Source: Myxococcus stipitatus
Lineage (GTDB): Bacteria; Myxococcota; Myxococcia; Myxococcales; Myxococcaceae
DNA length: 64,000 bases
NCBI RefSeq assembly: GCF_038561935.1
Contig: NZ_CP102770.1
Span: forward strand, 3,286,001-3,350,000
Direction of reading: 5' to 3'
In this document: positions 55,293 to 63,498 of the stretch, piece by piece
Layout: every line of letters starts with the position of its first letter
How positions within the stretch are numbered: the first letter of the stretch is position 1
Program-made: the position numbers and the translations under genes
Notes under the pieces: generated by a model
The model's database searches: none
The model's input: the letters and a program-made list of their open reading frames with translations, nothing else
Told to the model about the DNA's origin: nothing

Positions 55293-55774
55293 GCGGTCGG
55301 CCTCCCGGCGAGCGCGTGTGCGTGCCGGTGGAAGTCAGCGAGGCGGTTGACGACGGTGCGACGGGAGATTCCAAGCACCTGGGCCACCTCGTCCTGTGTC
55401 ATTCCATCGGCGAGGTGGAGCCAGGCGACTTCCGCCACTTTCGGGGGGGCCGTGGCGATGAGGCGCCGGGCCAGGTCCCGGTCCTCCAGAAGCCGCTCGG
55501 AATCGAGACCTGGGACATCCGGGACGTCGGCGACGGGAAGGGCGCGGCGGTGCCGGTCCCTCGCCTGGTTGAGGCAGTAGTTGGTGGCGACGCGGTAGAT
55601 CCACGCCAGCGCATGGTGGGCATCCGGCGCGCGCTCCAGCTGCCGGTGGAGGCGAAGGAAGGTCTCCTGGGTCGCGTCCGCCGCCGCGGCGTCATCACCC
55701 AGAATCTGCCGGCACCGCGCATAGAGCGACGGCCCGTAGGTGCGGTACAGCGTGTGGAGGCGATCTTCGGACAT
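55289..55774 (-). CDS. ECF-type RNA polymerase sigma factor
   Basis: A 161-residue sigma factor with region 2 (about 1-70: LYRTYGPSLYARCRQIL, DATQETFLRLHR, ALAWIYRVATNYCLNQARD) and region 4 (about 105-160: VAWLHLADGMTQDEVAQVLG ending in a helix-turn-helix). No region 3 is present, as expected for ECF type. I start it at ATG 55774; the upstream extension of the frame has no family match. It is the first gene of the operon with the anti-sigma and caspase genes, and is divergent from the AlkB-like gene across a 98-bp region, where I could not define a clear ECF promoter. Confidence 0.92.
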   Translation of the reverse strand: MSEDRLHTLYRTYGPSLYARCRQILGDDAAAADATQETFLRLHRQLERAPDAHHALAWIYRVATNYCLNQARDRHRRALPVADVPDVPGLDSERLLEDRDLARRLIATAPPKVAEVAWLHLADGMTQDEVAQVLGISRRTVVNRLADFHRHAHALAGRPTA

Positions 55775-55872
55775 GGTGTTTTCGAGTTCCGGCCAACCCA
55801 ACGAACACCTGGGGTCCAGGGATTGCGCAAGGGCTCCAGCGGAACGGGGTGCTGTGGTAGCACGGGGCGCGC

Positions 55873-56754
55873 ATGGCACTCCCCCCCCGCCGAGGCCCCT
55901 CACTGGCCCACAAGGCCCGTCAGCGCAGCCCCGGCCACCACTACAACGCGAGCTTCCTGTCCTCGGTGGACCGGGCGGACATCCTGACCTGGCTGGGAGG
56001 GCTGCACCCGCTCTGGGAGGAGCGCTACTCCAAGCACTTCCCGCCGCCCCCGGGCCAGCAGCAGCGGCGCCTCCTCAGGCCCGTGTACTGGCTGGGCAAC
56101 TGGCAGTTCGCCTGCCTGGACTACTACCGCCCCCCGAAGGGCGTGCTCAACCGGTGCGTGAAGGCGGAGCCCTTTCCGGCGGTGCTCCAGCGTCAGGTGA
56201 CGAAGGTGGAGGAGCTGGCGCGGCGCATGTTCCGGGGCCCGGACCTGCCCAAGGGCTGGCACCTCAACACCTGCCTGGTGAACTTCTACGGCAGTCGCCT
56301 GGAGGCGGACCGCTGGGTCGACACGGCCCGGGTGGGCGAGCACAAGGACTTCGAGCCCGGACCGGTGGCCTCGCTGTCCTTCGGTGAGCGGGCGCTCATC
56401 CAGTTCGTCACGTCGACCCGTCCGGGGGAGCGCGACGCGGTGGTGCTGGAGCAGTGGCTGGATGACGGCTCGCTGGAGCTGTTCGGCGGGAAGCAGTGGA
56501 AGGAGGAGACGTTCCACCGCGTGCAGCGGGTGGACACGCGCGAGGGCCATGACCTGGCGCCGAAGCTTCCGGACTTCCGCACGCGCCGCATCAACCTCAC
56601 GTTCCGCTACGTGCCGGACGTCCACGTGACGCCGTTCGCCGCGCTGTCCGCCGAGGCGCGCGAGGACGTGCGCGGCTACATGGAGCAGCTGGCGAAGGGC
56701 AGCGCGTTCTTCCGCGAGGAGCTCGCGCGCGAGGCCCGGCAGCCCATGCCCTGA
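55873..56754 (+). CDS. AlkB-like 2-oxoglutarate/Fe(II) dioxygenase
   Basis: A 293-residue dioxygenase of the AlkB superfamily. The iron ligands are visible as HKD in GEHKDFEPGPVASLSFG and the distal His in ETFHRVQRVD. The C-terminal RRINLTFRYV provides the Arg that binds 2-oxoglutarate and matches the RxNxTFR signature of AlkB proteins. The N-terminal 60 residues are basic and lineage-specific. AlkB enzymes remove alkyl groups from nucleic acids, but the exact substrate is unknown. It is divergent from the ECF sigma gene, so stress co-regulation is possible but not shown. Confidence 0.9.
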   Translation: MALPPRRGPSLAHKARQRSPGHHYNASFLSSVDRADILTWLGGLHPLWEERYSKHFPPPPGQQQRRLLRPVYWLGNWQFACLDYYRPPKGVLNRCVKAEPFPAVLQRQVTKVEELARRMFRGPDLPKGWHLNTCLVNFYGSRLEADRWVDTARVGEHKDFEPGPVASLSFGERALIQFVTSTRPGERDAVVLEQWLDDGSLELFGGKQWKEETFHRVQRVDTREGHDLAPKLPDFRTRRINLTFRYVPDVHVTPFAALSAEAREDVRGYMEQLAKGSAFFREELAREARQPMP

Positions 56755-56766
56755 CGTCGCGGGCGC

Positions 56767-58038
56767 TCAGTCGCGGCGGGGCTTGCGGTGCGTGCGGGCG
56801 TGGCGTCCGGCGGGCTGTCCGGGGTCGCGCCGCGCGGCGTCCTGCTGCGGCGGGCCCGGGTCCTTCTGCGAGGCGAGGAAGTGCGTCCACGCCTCCTGGA
56901 ACACGGGGTCCTCGCGAGGCACGGGCACGCGGGGAATCTGTCCTCGCATGATGCGCTCGATGCGCTCCACCACGTCCTTGTCGCGCGAGGTGGCGAAGGT
57001 GGAGGCCACGCCGCTGGCCTGCGCGCGCGCGGTGCGGCCGATGCGGTGGACGTAGTCCTCGGGCGAGTGGGGCAGGTCGAAGTTGATGACCTGGCCCACG
57101 TCCTCCACGTCGAGTCCGCGCGCGGCGATGTCCGTGGCCACGAGGCAGCGGTAGGTCCCCTTGCGGAAGCCCTCGAGCGCCTGCCGGCGCTGGTTCTGCG
57201 TGCGGTCCGCGTGCAGCACCGCGCTCTTGTGGCCCGCGCGCTGGAGGGTGCGCAGGACCTTGTCCGCGCGCTCCTTCGACTTCGCGAAGACGAGCGCCGT
57301 GGTGGTGTCCTGGGCCAGCAGGGTGAGCAGGAGCGCGGACTTCTCCTCGGGCTTGACGATGTAGAGGCGCTGCTCGGCGCGCGCGGCGGGGGTGCCGCTG
57401 CGGGTGACCTCCACGCGCACCGGACGGACCAGCTGCTCGCGGGCGAAGCGCCCCACGTCCGCGCCCAGCGTCGCGGAGAACAGCAGCGTCTGTCGCTTGC
57501 GCGGGAGCGCGGAGAGGATGCGCTGGAGCTGTGGGAGGAAGCCCATGTCGAGCATCCGGTCCGCTTCATCGAGGACCAGGGCCTCCAGCTTGGGGAAGCG
57601 GGCGGCTCCGGTGTCGAGCAGGTCCACCAGCCGGCCGGGCGTGGCGAGGACGAAGGTGGGCTGGGCCTGGAGGGCCTCGACCTGGGCGCCCATGTCCTCG
57701 CCGCCGATGATGACGGCCTGGGTGAGGCCTCGGGCCTCGGCGAAGACCTGGACGGGCTCGGAGATCTGCTGCACGAGCTCGCGGGTGGGGGCGAGCACCA
57801 GGGCGAGCGTGCCCTTCTTGCTCGCGAAGCGCTCCACGAGGGGGAGCACGTAGGCGGCCGTCTTGCCGGTGCCCGTGGCCGCGCAGCCGATGACGTCCTT
57901 GCCGGCGAGGGCGGGGGGGATGGCCTGGGACTGGATGGGCGTGGGCTGGGTGAAGCGCACCCGGCGAAGCGCGCCGAGGGTGGCTTGAGACAGTCCGAGC
58001 CGTTCGAAGGAATCACTCACGGCCTTGGGGGGTATCAC
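56767..58038 (-). CDS. DEAD-box RNA helicase (RhlE-like)
   Basis: A 423-residue SF2 helicase. Motifs in order: Q motif (FTQPTPIQSQAIPPAL), I (AATGTGKT), Ia (APTRELVQQ), Ib (TPGRLVDLL), II (VLDEADRMLDMGF), III (FSATL), IV-V (LVFAKSKERADKV and LVATDIAARGLDV) and VI (HRIGRTARA). The C-terminal 50 residues are short, basic and Gly/Arg-rich, as in RhlE proteins involved in ribosome assembly and cold adaptation. The frame opens with GTG 58038; another GTG six codons later (58020) is also possible and has AAGG just upstream. Confidence 0.94.
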   Translation of the reverse strand: MIPPKAVSDSFERLGLSQATLGALRRVRFTQPTPIQSQAIPPALAGKDVIGCAATGTGKTAAYVLPLVERFASKKGTLALVLAPTRELVQQISEPVQVFAEARGLTQAVIIGGEDMGAQVEALQAQPTFVLATPGRLVDLLDTGAARFPKLEALVLDEADRMLDMGFLPQLQRILSALPRKRQTLLFSATLGADVGRFAREQLVRPVRVEVTRSGTPAARAEQRLYIVKPEEKSALLLTLLAQDTTTALVFAKSKERADKVLRTLQRAGHKSAVLHADRTQNQRRQALEGFRKGTYRCLVATDIAARGLDVEDVGQVINFDLPHSPEDYVHRIGRTARAQASGVASTFATSRDKDVVERIERIMRGQIPRVPVPREDPVFQEAWTHFLASQKDPGPPQQDAARRDPGQPAGRHARTHRKPRRD

Positions 58039-58100
58039 GGCGGACGGTGCGATGGGAAAGAGCCTCGCGGGGCACTGTCGTCCGGTAGGTTGTGGCGTGA

Positions 58101-58589
58101 ATGACTTCCGCGCTGCCGCCCCTGTCCGTGGTGCTCGACACCAACGTGGTCCTGGACCTCTACGTCTTCGAGGACCCCGCCACGCGTGTGTTGTGGGAGG
58201 CGCTGGAGGCGGGGCGGGTGGTGGCGTGGGTGGAGGAGGGGATGCTGGCGGAGCTGGGCTACGTGCTCGCCTCGCGAAACTTCCTGCGCGGGCGGGAGGT
58301 GGAGGCCCGGCGGACGGCGCTCGAGCGCTACCGGGCCCGAGCGCGGCTGCTGCGTGAGGGGGAGGGGGCGCCAGTGGCGGAGCTGCCTCGGTGCAAGGAC
58401 CGGGATGACCAGCGGTTCTTGGTGCTGGCCGCGCGGGCGCGGGTGGATTGGTTGGTGAGCAAGGACAAGCGGGTCCTCTCGATGGCGGACCGGCGGGAGA
58501 TGCCGTTCGCCATCCTCACGCTCCGGCAGGCGGTGGCGAGGCTTGAGACTCCCGCGAGGGCAGGGGGCGCGATAGAACGCGTCTCATGA
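58101..58589 (+). CDS. PIN-domain protein (putative ribonuclease toxin)
   Basis: A 162-residue PIN-fold protein of the PilT/VapC-related COG1569 type. The acidic active-site residues are in VVLDTNVVLDLYVF (Asp with the conserved TN), EEGMLAELGYV and RCKDRDDQRFLVLA with the second acidic cluster, and WLVSKDKRVLSM. Such domains cut single-stranded RNA and often act as toxins, but no antitoxin gene is adjacent. Its last codon overlaps the start of the oxidoreductase gene (ATGA), so the two are co-translated, which argues for a housekeeping or regulatory role. Confidence 0.88.
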   Translation: MTSALPPLSVVLDTNVVLDLYVFEDPATRVLWEALEAGRVVAWVEEGMLAELGYVLASRNFLRGREVEARRTALERYRARARLLREGEGAPVAELPRCKDRDDQRFLVLAARARVDWLVSKDKRVLSMADRREMPFAILTLRQAVARLETPARAGGAIERVS

Positions 58590-59599
58590 AGGCCTACGAG
58601 ATTCGCGGGAAGTTCGGGCTGGAGAACCTGGTGGCGTGTGAGCGGCCGGACCCCACGCCGGGACCGTTTCAGGTGCGGGTGCGGGTGAAGGCCACGAGCC
58701 TCAACTACCGCGACTTGATGATGGTGGAGGGGCGCTACAACCCCTCGCTGAAGCTGCCGTTGATTCCGAACTCGGACGGCGCGGGTGTGGTGGAGGAGGT
58801 GGGGCCAGGGGTGACGCGCGTGAAGCCGGGGGACCGGGTGATGGGGGCCTTCTCGCAGGCGTGGCTCGCGGGTGAGCCCTCGCGCGCGGTGCATCAGAGT
58901 GCGCTGGGTGGGCCGCTGGATGGCGCGTTGGCGGACACGATGGTGCTTCGCGAGGAGGGCGTGGTGGCGACGCCGGACGACCTGTCCGATGAAGAGGCGG
59001 CGACGCTGCCTTGCGCGGCGGTGACGGCGTGGAGCGCGCTGGTGACGCATGGCGCGGTGAAGGCGGGGGACGTGGTGTTGTTGCAGGGGACGGGCGGTGT
59101 CTCCATCTTCGCATTGCAGATCGCGAAGCTGCTGGGGGCGCGCATCATCGTCACGTCCAGCCGCGACGAGAAGCTGGAGCGGGCGCGGGCGCTGGGGGCG
59201 CATGACGTCATCAACTACGTCACGACGCCGGACTGGGAGAAGGTGGCGCGGGGCCTCACGAAGAACGTGGGCGTGGACCACGTCGTGGAGGTGGGAGGGG
59301 CGGGGACGTTCGAGAAGTCACTGCGCGCGGTGCGGCCGGGCGGGACGGTGTCCGTCATTGGGGTGCTGAGTGGGGGCGCGGCGACGATGCAGTTGACGCC
59401 GATACTCATGCAGAACCTGCGAGTGCAGGGCGTCGTCGTGGGGCACCGCGAGAGCTTCGAGGCGCTGCTGCGCGCGTTCACCCAGCATGCGGTGCGTCCG
59501 GTGGTGGACCGCGTCTTCCCGTTCGAGGAGGCGGTGGCGGCGTTCCACCACCTCAAGAGCGGGGCCCACTTCGGCAAGGTCGTGGTGCGAGTGGGCTGA
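58586..59599 (+). CDS. NAD(P)-dependent zinc-independent alcohol dehydrogenase / quinone oxidoreductase (MDR)
   Basis: A 337-residue medium-chain dehydrogenase/reductase. The catalytic domain starts KAYEIRGKFGLENL with SLNYRDLMMVEGRYN, lacking the Cys/His zinc ligands of alcohol dehydrogenases. The Rossmann domain has VVLLQGTGGVSIFALQIAKLL with the dinucleotide-binding GTGGVS, and DHVVEVGGAGTFEKSL. It is probably an NADPH quinone or enone reductase; the substrate is unknown. It is translationally coupled to the upstream PIN gene and ends in a terminator hairpin. Confidence 0.9.
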   Translation: MKAYEIRGKFGLENLVACERPDPTPGPFQVRVRVKATSLNYRDLMMVEGRYNPSLKLPLIPNSDGAGVVEEVGPGVTRVKPGDRVMGAFSQAWLAGEPSRAVHQSALGGPLDGALADTMVLREEGVVATPDDLSDEEAATLPCAAVTAWSALVTHGAVKAGDVVLLQGTGGVSIFALQIAKLLGARIIVTSSRDEKLERARALGAHDVINYVTTPDWEKVARGLTKNVGVDHVVEVGGAGTFEKSLRAVRPGGTVSVIGVLSGGAATMQLTPILMQNLRVQGVVVGHRESFEALLRAFTQHAVRPVVDRVFPFEEAVAAFHHLKSGAHFGKVVVRVG

Positions 59600-59602
59600 G
59601 CG

Positions 59603-59639
59603 GCCGGCCCGGTGGCGAGGTGTGCTCACCGGGGCCGGC
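59603..59639. terminator. Terminator between MDR and RIO-kinase genes
   Basis: A 12-bp stem with one bulged G (59603-59614 with 59627-59639) and 12-nt loop lie between two convergent genes, starting just after the MDR stop codon. Confidence 0.55.
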
Positions 59640-59654
59640 GGACGCCGTGACGCT

Positions 59655-62147
59655 TCAGGAGCCCGTTTCGGTGGGCCCTGAGTCGGACGGGGTGGAGGAG
59701 CGAGCTACGTAGCTCACCTGGGGCCCGCCGCGAGCCGCGCGAGGGCCGCCCCGGTTCGAGTTGGGGTGCTGCGGTCGAGCCCCATTGCCGTTCTGCCGAG
59801 GCTCTCGCATCACGTTGCCACCTGGCGCGGATGCCGGTGTCGTGCTGACGGCGGGCCGGCTCTCCACGATGGGCTGTGCCCCTCGACCAGGACCTCCCCG
59901 GCGCTGCTCATTGCGAGGGGGCCGCGAGTCGTTCTGCCGAGGCGAACCGTTGGCGCCGTTCTGCTCCCCATTGCCGTTGTTGTAGTGGCCGTTCGGCTCC
60001 GAGGACGGGCCATTGGCCTGGCGCTCATGTCGCTCGTTGCGACGCCCACCCATGGGGGGCCGAGGCGAACCGTTGCGAGCGTCCTCCCCACCAGCGTCAG
60101 GCGCGCCGTTGCGCGAGGTGCCCTGATAGGACCGCTGGCCGTTGTTGCGCGACTCCCCGTTGAAGGACTCGGAGGCGCCATGGCGAGCGTCGCCCGCGGA
60201 GGCGTGCTGCTCGCCGAGGTGCCCGTTGTCCGGATGGGACGCTGCCCCTTCGTTGCGCGCATCGCCTTGGAAGGAGCGAGGTCCTCCGTTGCGTCGGCCG
60301 TTCTGGGAAGCGCGCGGACCCCCGTTGCGCCGATCACCCTGAGAAGGACTTTGTCCTCCATGGGGTGCGTCGCTCTGCGGGGAGGATGGACCTCCATGGC
60401 TCTGCTCACGCAGGGAGGACGCCTGCCCCCCGTTGAGTGCATCACCCTGGAAGGAGCGCGGACCGCCGTTACGGCGCCCACCCTGAGACGGGCCCTGGCC
60501 GCCGCGCCCATCGCCCTGGAAGGAGCGAGGGCCTCCGTTGCGTGCATCGCCCTGCGAGGGACTCTGCGCTCCGTTGGACACATCGCCCTGGAAGGAGCGA
60601 GGGCCTCCGTTGCGTGCATCGCGCTGCGAGGAACTCTGCGCTCCGTTGGACGACACATCGCCCTGGAAGGAGCGAGGGCCTCCGTTGCGTGCATCGCCCT
60701 GCGAGGGGCTCTGCGCTCCGTTGGACACATCGCCCTGGAAGGAGCGAGGGCCCCCGTTGCGAGCATCGCCCTGTGAGGGACTCTGCGCCCCGTTGGACGC
60801 ATCGCCCTGGAAGGCGCCTGGCGCACCGTCGCGACGCCCACCCTGCGAGGCGCCGTGGCCACCGTTGCGCGAGTCGCCCTGGAAAGAGCGAGGACCGCCG
60901 TTGCGCGAGTCGCCCTGGACGGAGCGAGGGCCACCATTACGCGCATCACCCTGGACGGAGCGCGCCCCTCCATTGCGTGCATCGCCCTGCGCGGGACCTT
61001 GTCCCCCGTTGCGTGCATCCCCTCCAGGTGACGGACGCGCCGTCGCGCCGCGTTGACCTCCACCCGCCGCCGGCGCTCCGCTCCGCTGTGCCGCGGGCGT
61101 CGCGGGCCGGTTGTTGCCCTGACGCGGAGGCGGACGACCTCCACCCCGGCGCCCGCCTCGCTGCGGAGGCGACGCCGGCGGCTTCCCTCGCTCACCACCG
61201 CCCTGCCGCAGGACCAACGCCTCCAGCTCGCGCAGCTCCGCCTCTTCAGCCTCCTCGGGCGTCATCGCGGCCCGGGCCGGCTCGGGCGCCACCACCTCCA
61301 CCGCCTGGGCGCGGAAGTCGCGTCGCGGGCCCCCTTGAGGCCGTGCGTCCGGACGCCCATCCCGCGCGCCCCCTCTTCCTCCCTGCCGACGCGGCGCCTC
61401 ACGGAAGTTCCCGGACGGCACGAAGTCCGGCGTGAGCTCCCGCCGCACATACGCGTTCCAGATTTCACCCGTGTCGCCCGCCATCCCGTGCAGCCACGGC
61501 GCGAACGTCGCGAGGAACTCGCGCACATTGTCCAGGTCTCGCCGGAAGTAGAACTCCGCGCGGTTGTTGCGCGCGGCGGCGATGGTCTGCGGGAAGTCGA
61601 TGATGGTGGGACCCGCCCAACTCATCAGGATGTTGTACGGCGACAGGTCCCCATGGATGAGGTCCGCGCACAGCATGCTGATGACCTGCGCGCGCAGGTC
61701 CAGGTACATGTTCTGCGCATCCTCGGGGGTCGCCGGCGGGGCCTCCACCAGGCGCGGCGCCGGATGGCCCTCCGCGTCGACCACCACCTCCATCAGGAGG
61801 ATGCCCTCGTAGAACATCACCGGCGTCGGAACCCGGACGCCCTGGGCGTGCAGCTTGTACAGCGAATCCGACTCGGCGCTCTTCCACGCCTCCTCGGCGG
61901 CGGCCTGCCCGAAGCGGCTGCCCTTCTCCATGGCGCGACGGGTCCGGGAATTGCGCACCTCGCGCCCTTCCCGATAGCCCGCATTGTTGCGGAAGTTGCG
62001 CTCGTGGCGCTCCTTGTACAGCTTGGCGGCCACCACCTGCCCGGCGTGCTGGACCAGCCACACCTCCGCCTCCTTTCCCGTCTTCAACTGGCCGATGACG
62101 GCCTCGATGATTCCGTCGGCGAGGAGGGTCTCTAGCGAGTCATTCAT
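59655..62147 (-). CDS. RIO-family kinase with long 12-residue repeat tail
   Basis: An 830-residue protein. From ATG 62147 the first 260 residues are a RIO-type atypical Ser/Thr kinase: the nucleotide loop GKEAEVWLVQ, VVAAKLYKE (Lys42), the catalytic loop LIHGDLSPYNIL (Asp167) and the metal site TIIDFPQ (Asp184). Residues about 300-370 are Arg/Gly-rich (RGGRRGGGRPPPRQGNN), like RGG RNA-binding tails. Then come about 25 copies of a 12-residue unit, GDARNGGPRSFQ and variants, and a final Gly/Asn/Arg-rich segment. In archaea and eukaryotes RIO kinases act in ribosome assembly. A role in RNA or condensate biology is plausible but unproven. The upstream frame to 62336 lacks a ribosome binding site. 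Confidence 0.88.
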   Translation of the reverse strand: MNDSLETLLADGIIEAVIGQLKTGKEAEVWLVQHAGQVVAAKLYKERHERNFRNNAGYREGREVRNSRTRRAMEKGSRFGQAAAEEAWKSAESDSLYKLHAQGVRVPTPVMFYEGILLMEVVVDAEGHPAPRLVEAPPATPEDAQNMYLDLRAQVISMLCADLIHGDLSPYNILMSWAGPTIIDFPQTIAAARNNRAEFYFRRDLDNVREFLATFAPWLHGMAGDTGEIWNAYVRRELTPDFVPSGNFREAPRRQGGRGGARDGRPDARPQGGPRRDFRAQAVEVVAPEPARAAMTPEEAEEAELRELEALVLRQGGGERGKPPASPPQRGGRRGGGRPPPRQGNNRPATPAAQRSGAPAAGGGQRGATARPSPGGDARNGGQGPAQGDARNGGARSVQGDARNGGPRSVQGDSRNGGPRSFQGDSRNGGHGASQGGRRDGAPGAFQGDASNGAQSPSQGDARNGGPRSFQGDVSNGAQSPSQGDARNGGPRSFQGDVSSNGAQSSSQRDARNGGPRSFQGDVSNGAQSPSQGDARNGGPRSFQGDGRGGQGPSQGGRRNGGPRSFQGDALNGGQASSLREQSHGGPSSPQSDAPHGGQSPSQGDRRNGGPRASQNGRRNGGPRSFQGDARNEGAASHPDNGHLGEQHASAGDARHGASESFNGESRNNGQRSYQGTSRNGAPDAGGEDARNGSPRPPMGGRRNERHERQANGPSSEPNGHYNNGNGEQNGANGSPRQNDSRPPRNEQRRGGPGRGAQPIVESRPAVSTTPASAPGGNVMREPRQNGNGARPQHPNSNRGGPRAARGGPQVSYVARSSTPSDSGPTETGS
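60040..61024 (-). repeat. 36-bp tandem repeats encoding the RIO-kinase tail
   Basis: About 25 imperfect in-frame 36-bp units encode the GDxRNGGxRSxQ motif. Alternating sub-types (RSFQ and SPSQ) in the middle (60530-60780) suggest a recently amplified two-unit 72-bp module. The antisense frame also stays open, giving a false 336-codon ORF. Confidence 0.85.
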
Positions 62148-62602
62148 TCCGAGGCGGAAGTCCTGAGGGGCTCGGGCGGGTGTACGCGGATGCGCGCGGG
62201 CGGCCCTGCTCGCACCGCGCAATGGCATGTGAACATCGCGGAAGGCCCTCTTGCTACCGCCTTGACGCCGGGAGCTTCCGGAAGACCCAACGCTCGGCCT
62301 GCTAACAGTTTGTCTGTCGGCGTTCCAGGGTATCAATCGGCCAGCGGAGGGGGTGGGTCACGCATGACCGTGCCCTGGAGTGCCGGCGGATGTCATTTCC
62401 AGGACGCTGGGGCGGCCTCCGGGACGAAGCCCGCGGCCCTGCCCGGTAGGCCGGCGGGCAGAGGGACGAGGGTGCCCTGCGGGCCAGGGCCGGGAGGGGT
62501 GGAGGGGGCGAGAGGTCGTCCAGAGGGCGACCTGTACGCAGGGGACTGCCGACCCGCACCACGAGAGCGCTACGATGCGCGCCGCCCAGGAGGGGCTCAC
62601 CC
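62148..62602. other. Divergent intergenic region between RIO kinase and H1/EF-hand genes
   Basis: Contains no gene I can support. It should hold the promoters of both divergent genes. A + strand pair TTTGTC (about 62309) and TATCAA (about 62331) 16 bp apart is a possible promoter, but it is far from the EF-hand start. The GC-rich remainder (62400-62560) shows nothing clear. Confidence 0.5.
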
Positions 62603-63277
62603 ATGGCGACGAAGAAACGCAAGTCGAGTGCTGCGAAGAAGTCATCCCGGCGCGCCTCCACCGCGAAGAAGCCCGCGGCGAAGAAGTCCGCGGCACGAAA
62701 GGCCACCGCGAAGAAGGCCGCGACGCGAAAGAGCGCCGCGAAGAAGGGCTCGGCGAAGAAGAGCCCGGCGACGAAGAAGGGAGCTGCTCGCAAGAGCGCC
62801 GCGAAGAAGGGCGCGGCGCGCAAGAGCACCCCCGCGAGGAAGAAGTCCGCCACCAGCGTGCGAGGTGGAAAGAAGGCCGCGAGTGCGTCCACGCCACGCA
62901 CCGCCAGGCTGCCCGCCCCTCGGGAGACACCCGCTCCGGTGGAGGTCTCCATCGTGGCCTGGGCGGAGCCGGTGGAGGAGGACACGTCTGCCGGGGAGCA
63001 GGTAGAGACCTCGTCCGCGGGCCTCCAGCCGCTCGCCCCCGAGCACGCGGCGGTGGATGAGCTGACCAGCTCCGGCAACGAGCTGCTCGACACCTTCCAG
63101 CGCTATGACCGCAACCGGACCGGCGCCATCGAGCGCGCCGAGTTCGCGCGGCTGCTGGAGGCGCTCGGCCAGGACGTCACGGACGAGGAGCTGGAGATCG
63201 CCCTGGACATCGTCGACACGGACAAGACGGGGCGGATCTCCTGGAGCGAGTTCAAGGTCTGGTGGAACAGCCGCTAG
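62603..63277 (+). CDS. Histone H1-like tail fused to an EF-hand calcium-binding domain
   Basis: A 224-residue protein from ATG 62603 (ribosome binding site AGGAGGGG). Residues 1-95 are a Lys/Ala/Ser-rich tail with repeated AAKK, ARKS and ATKK units, closely resembling histone H1 or bacterial H1-like proteins. After a Pro/Glu linker (about 96-150), the C-terminal 70 residues form an EF-hand pair: loop 1 DRNRTGAIERAE (169-180) and loop 2 DTDKTGRISWSE (205-216), both canonical with Asp at position 1, acidic or Ser/Thr oxygen ligands and Glu at position 12. This predicts a DNA-binding tail tied to a calcium sensor. Divergent from the RIO kinase gene. Confidence 0.88.
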   Translation: MATKKRKSSAAKKSSRRASTAKKPAAKKSAARKATAKKAATRKSAAKKGSAKKSPATKKGAARKSAAKKGAARKSTPARKKSATSVRGGKKAASASTPRTARLPAPRETPAPVEVSIVAWAEPVEEDTSAGEQVETSSAGLQPLAPEHAAVDELTSSGNELLDTFQRYDRNRTGAIERAEFARLLEALGQDVTDEELEIALDIVDTDKTGRISWSEFKVWWNSR

Positions 63278-63294
63278 GGTGGAACAGCCGCTAG
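63261..63294. repeat. 17-bp tandem duplication across the stop codon
   Basis: GGTGGAACAGCCGCTAG occurs twice in direct succession (63261-63277 and 63278-63294). The first copy holds the last codons and TAG stop of the EF-hand gene. It looks like a recent slippage event. Confidence 0.9.
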
Positions 63295-63322
63295 GGCTGT
63301 GACGCCGGGCAGGCGGGCGCGA

Positions 63323-63346
63323 GGCCTTTCCGGGAACGGAAGGGCC
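63323..63346 (+). terminator. Terminator after the EF-hand gene
   Basis: A 10-bp stem with one T-G pair (63323-63332 with 63337-63346) and GGAA tetraloop lie 45 bp downstream of the stop. No T-run follows. Confidence 0.5.
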
Positions 63347-63498
63347 GTGGTGTGCCGTCACGGCGGGGAGGCTCCCTTCCAAGGACTGGGAGCCCAGGGC
63401 ACACGTCCTCGGGAAGAGCGGCGGGAGTCCCGTGTTCGGGTGTCGCTGAATGGTGAGGGGACCCGAGCTGACCTACACTCGGGAGGGTAGGGGGAACG

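Noticed and set aside
59766..60776. Plus-strand 336-codon frame with repeated ALEGARA units
   Set aside because: It is antisense to the RIO-kinase repeat tail and stays open only because the 36-bp repeats have few stop codons in that frame.
62302..63093. Minus-strand 263-codon frame rich in Phe and Ala
   Set aside because: It is the exact antisense of the Lys/Ala repeats of the H1-like gene. The AAGAAG codons give Phe-Phe on the other strand.
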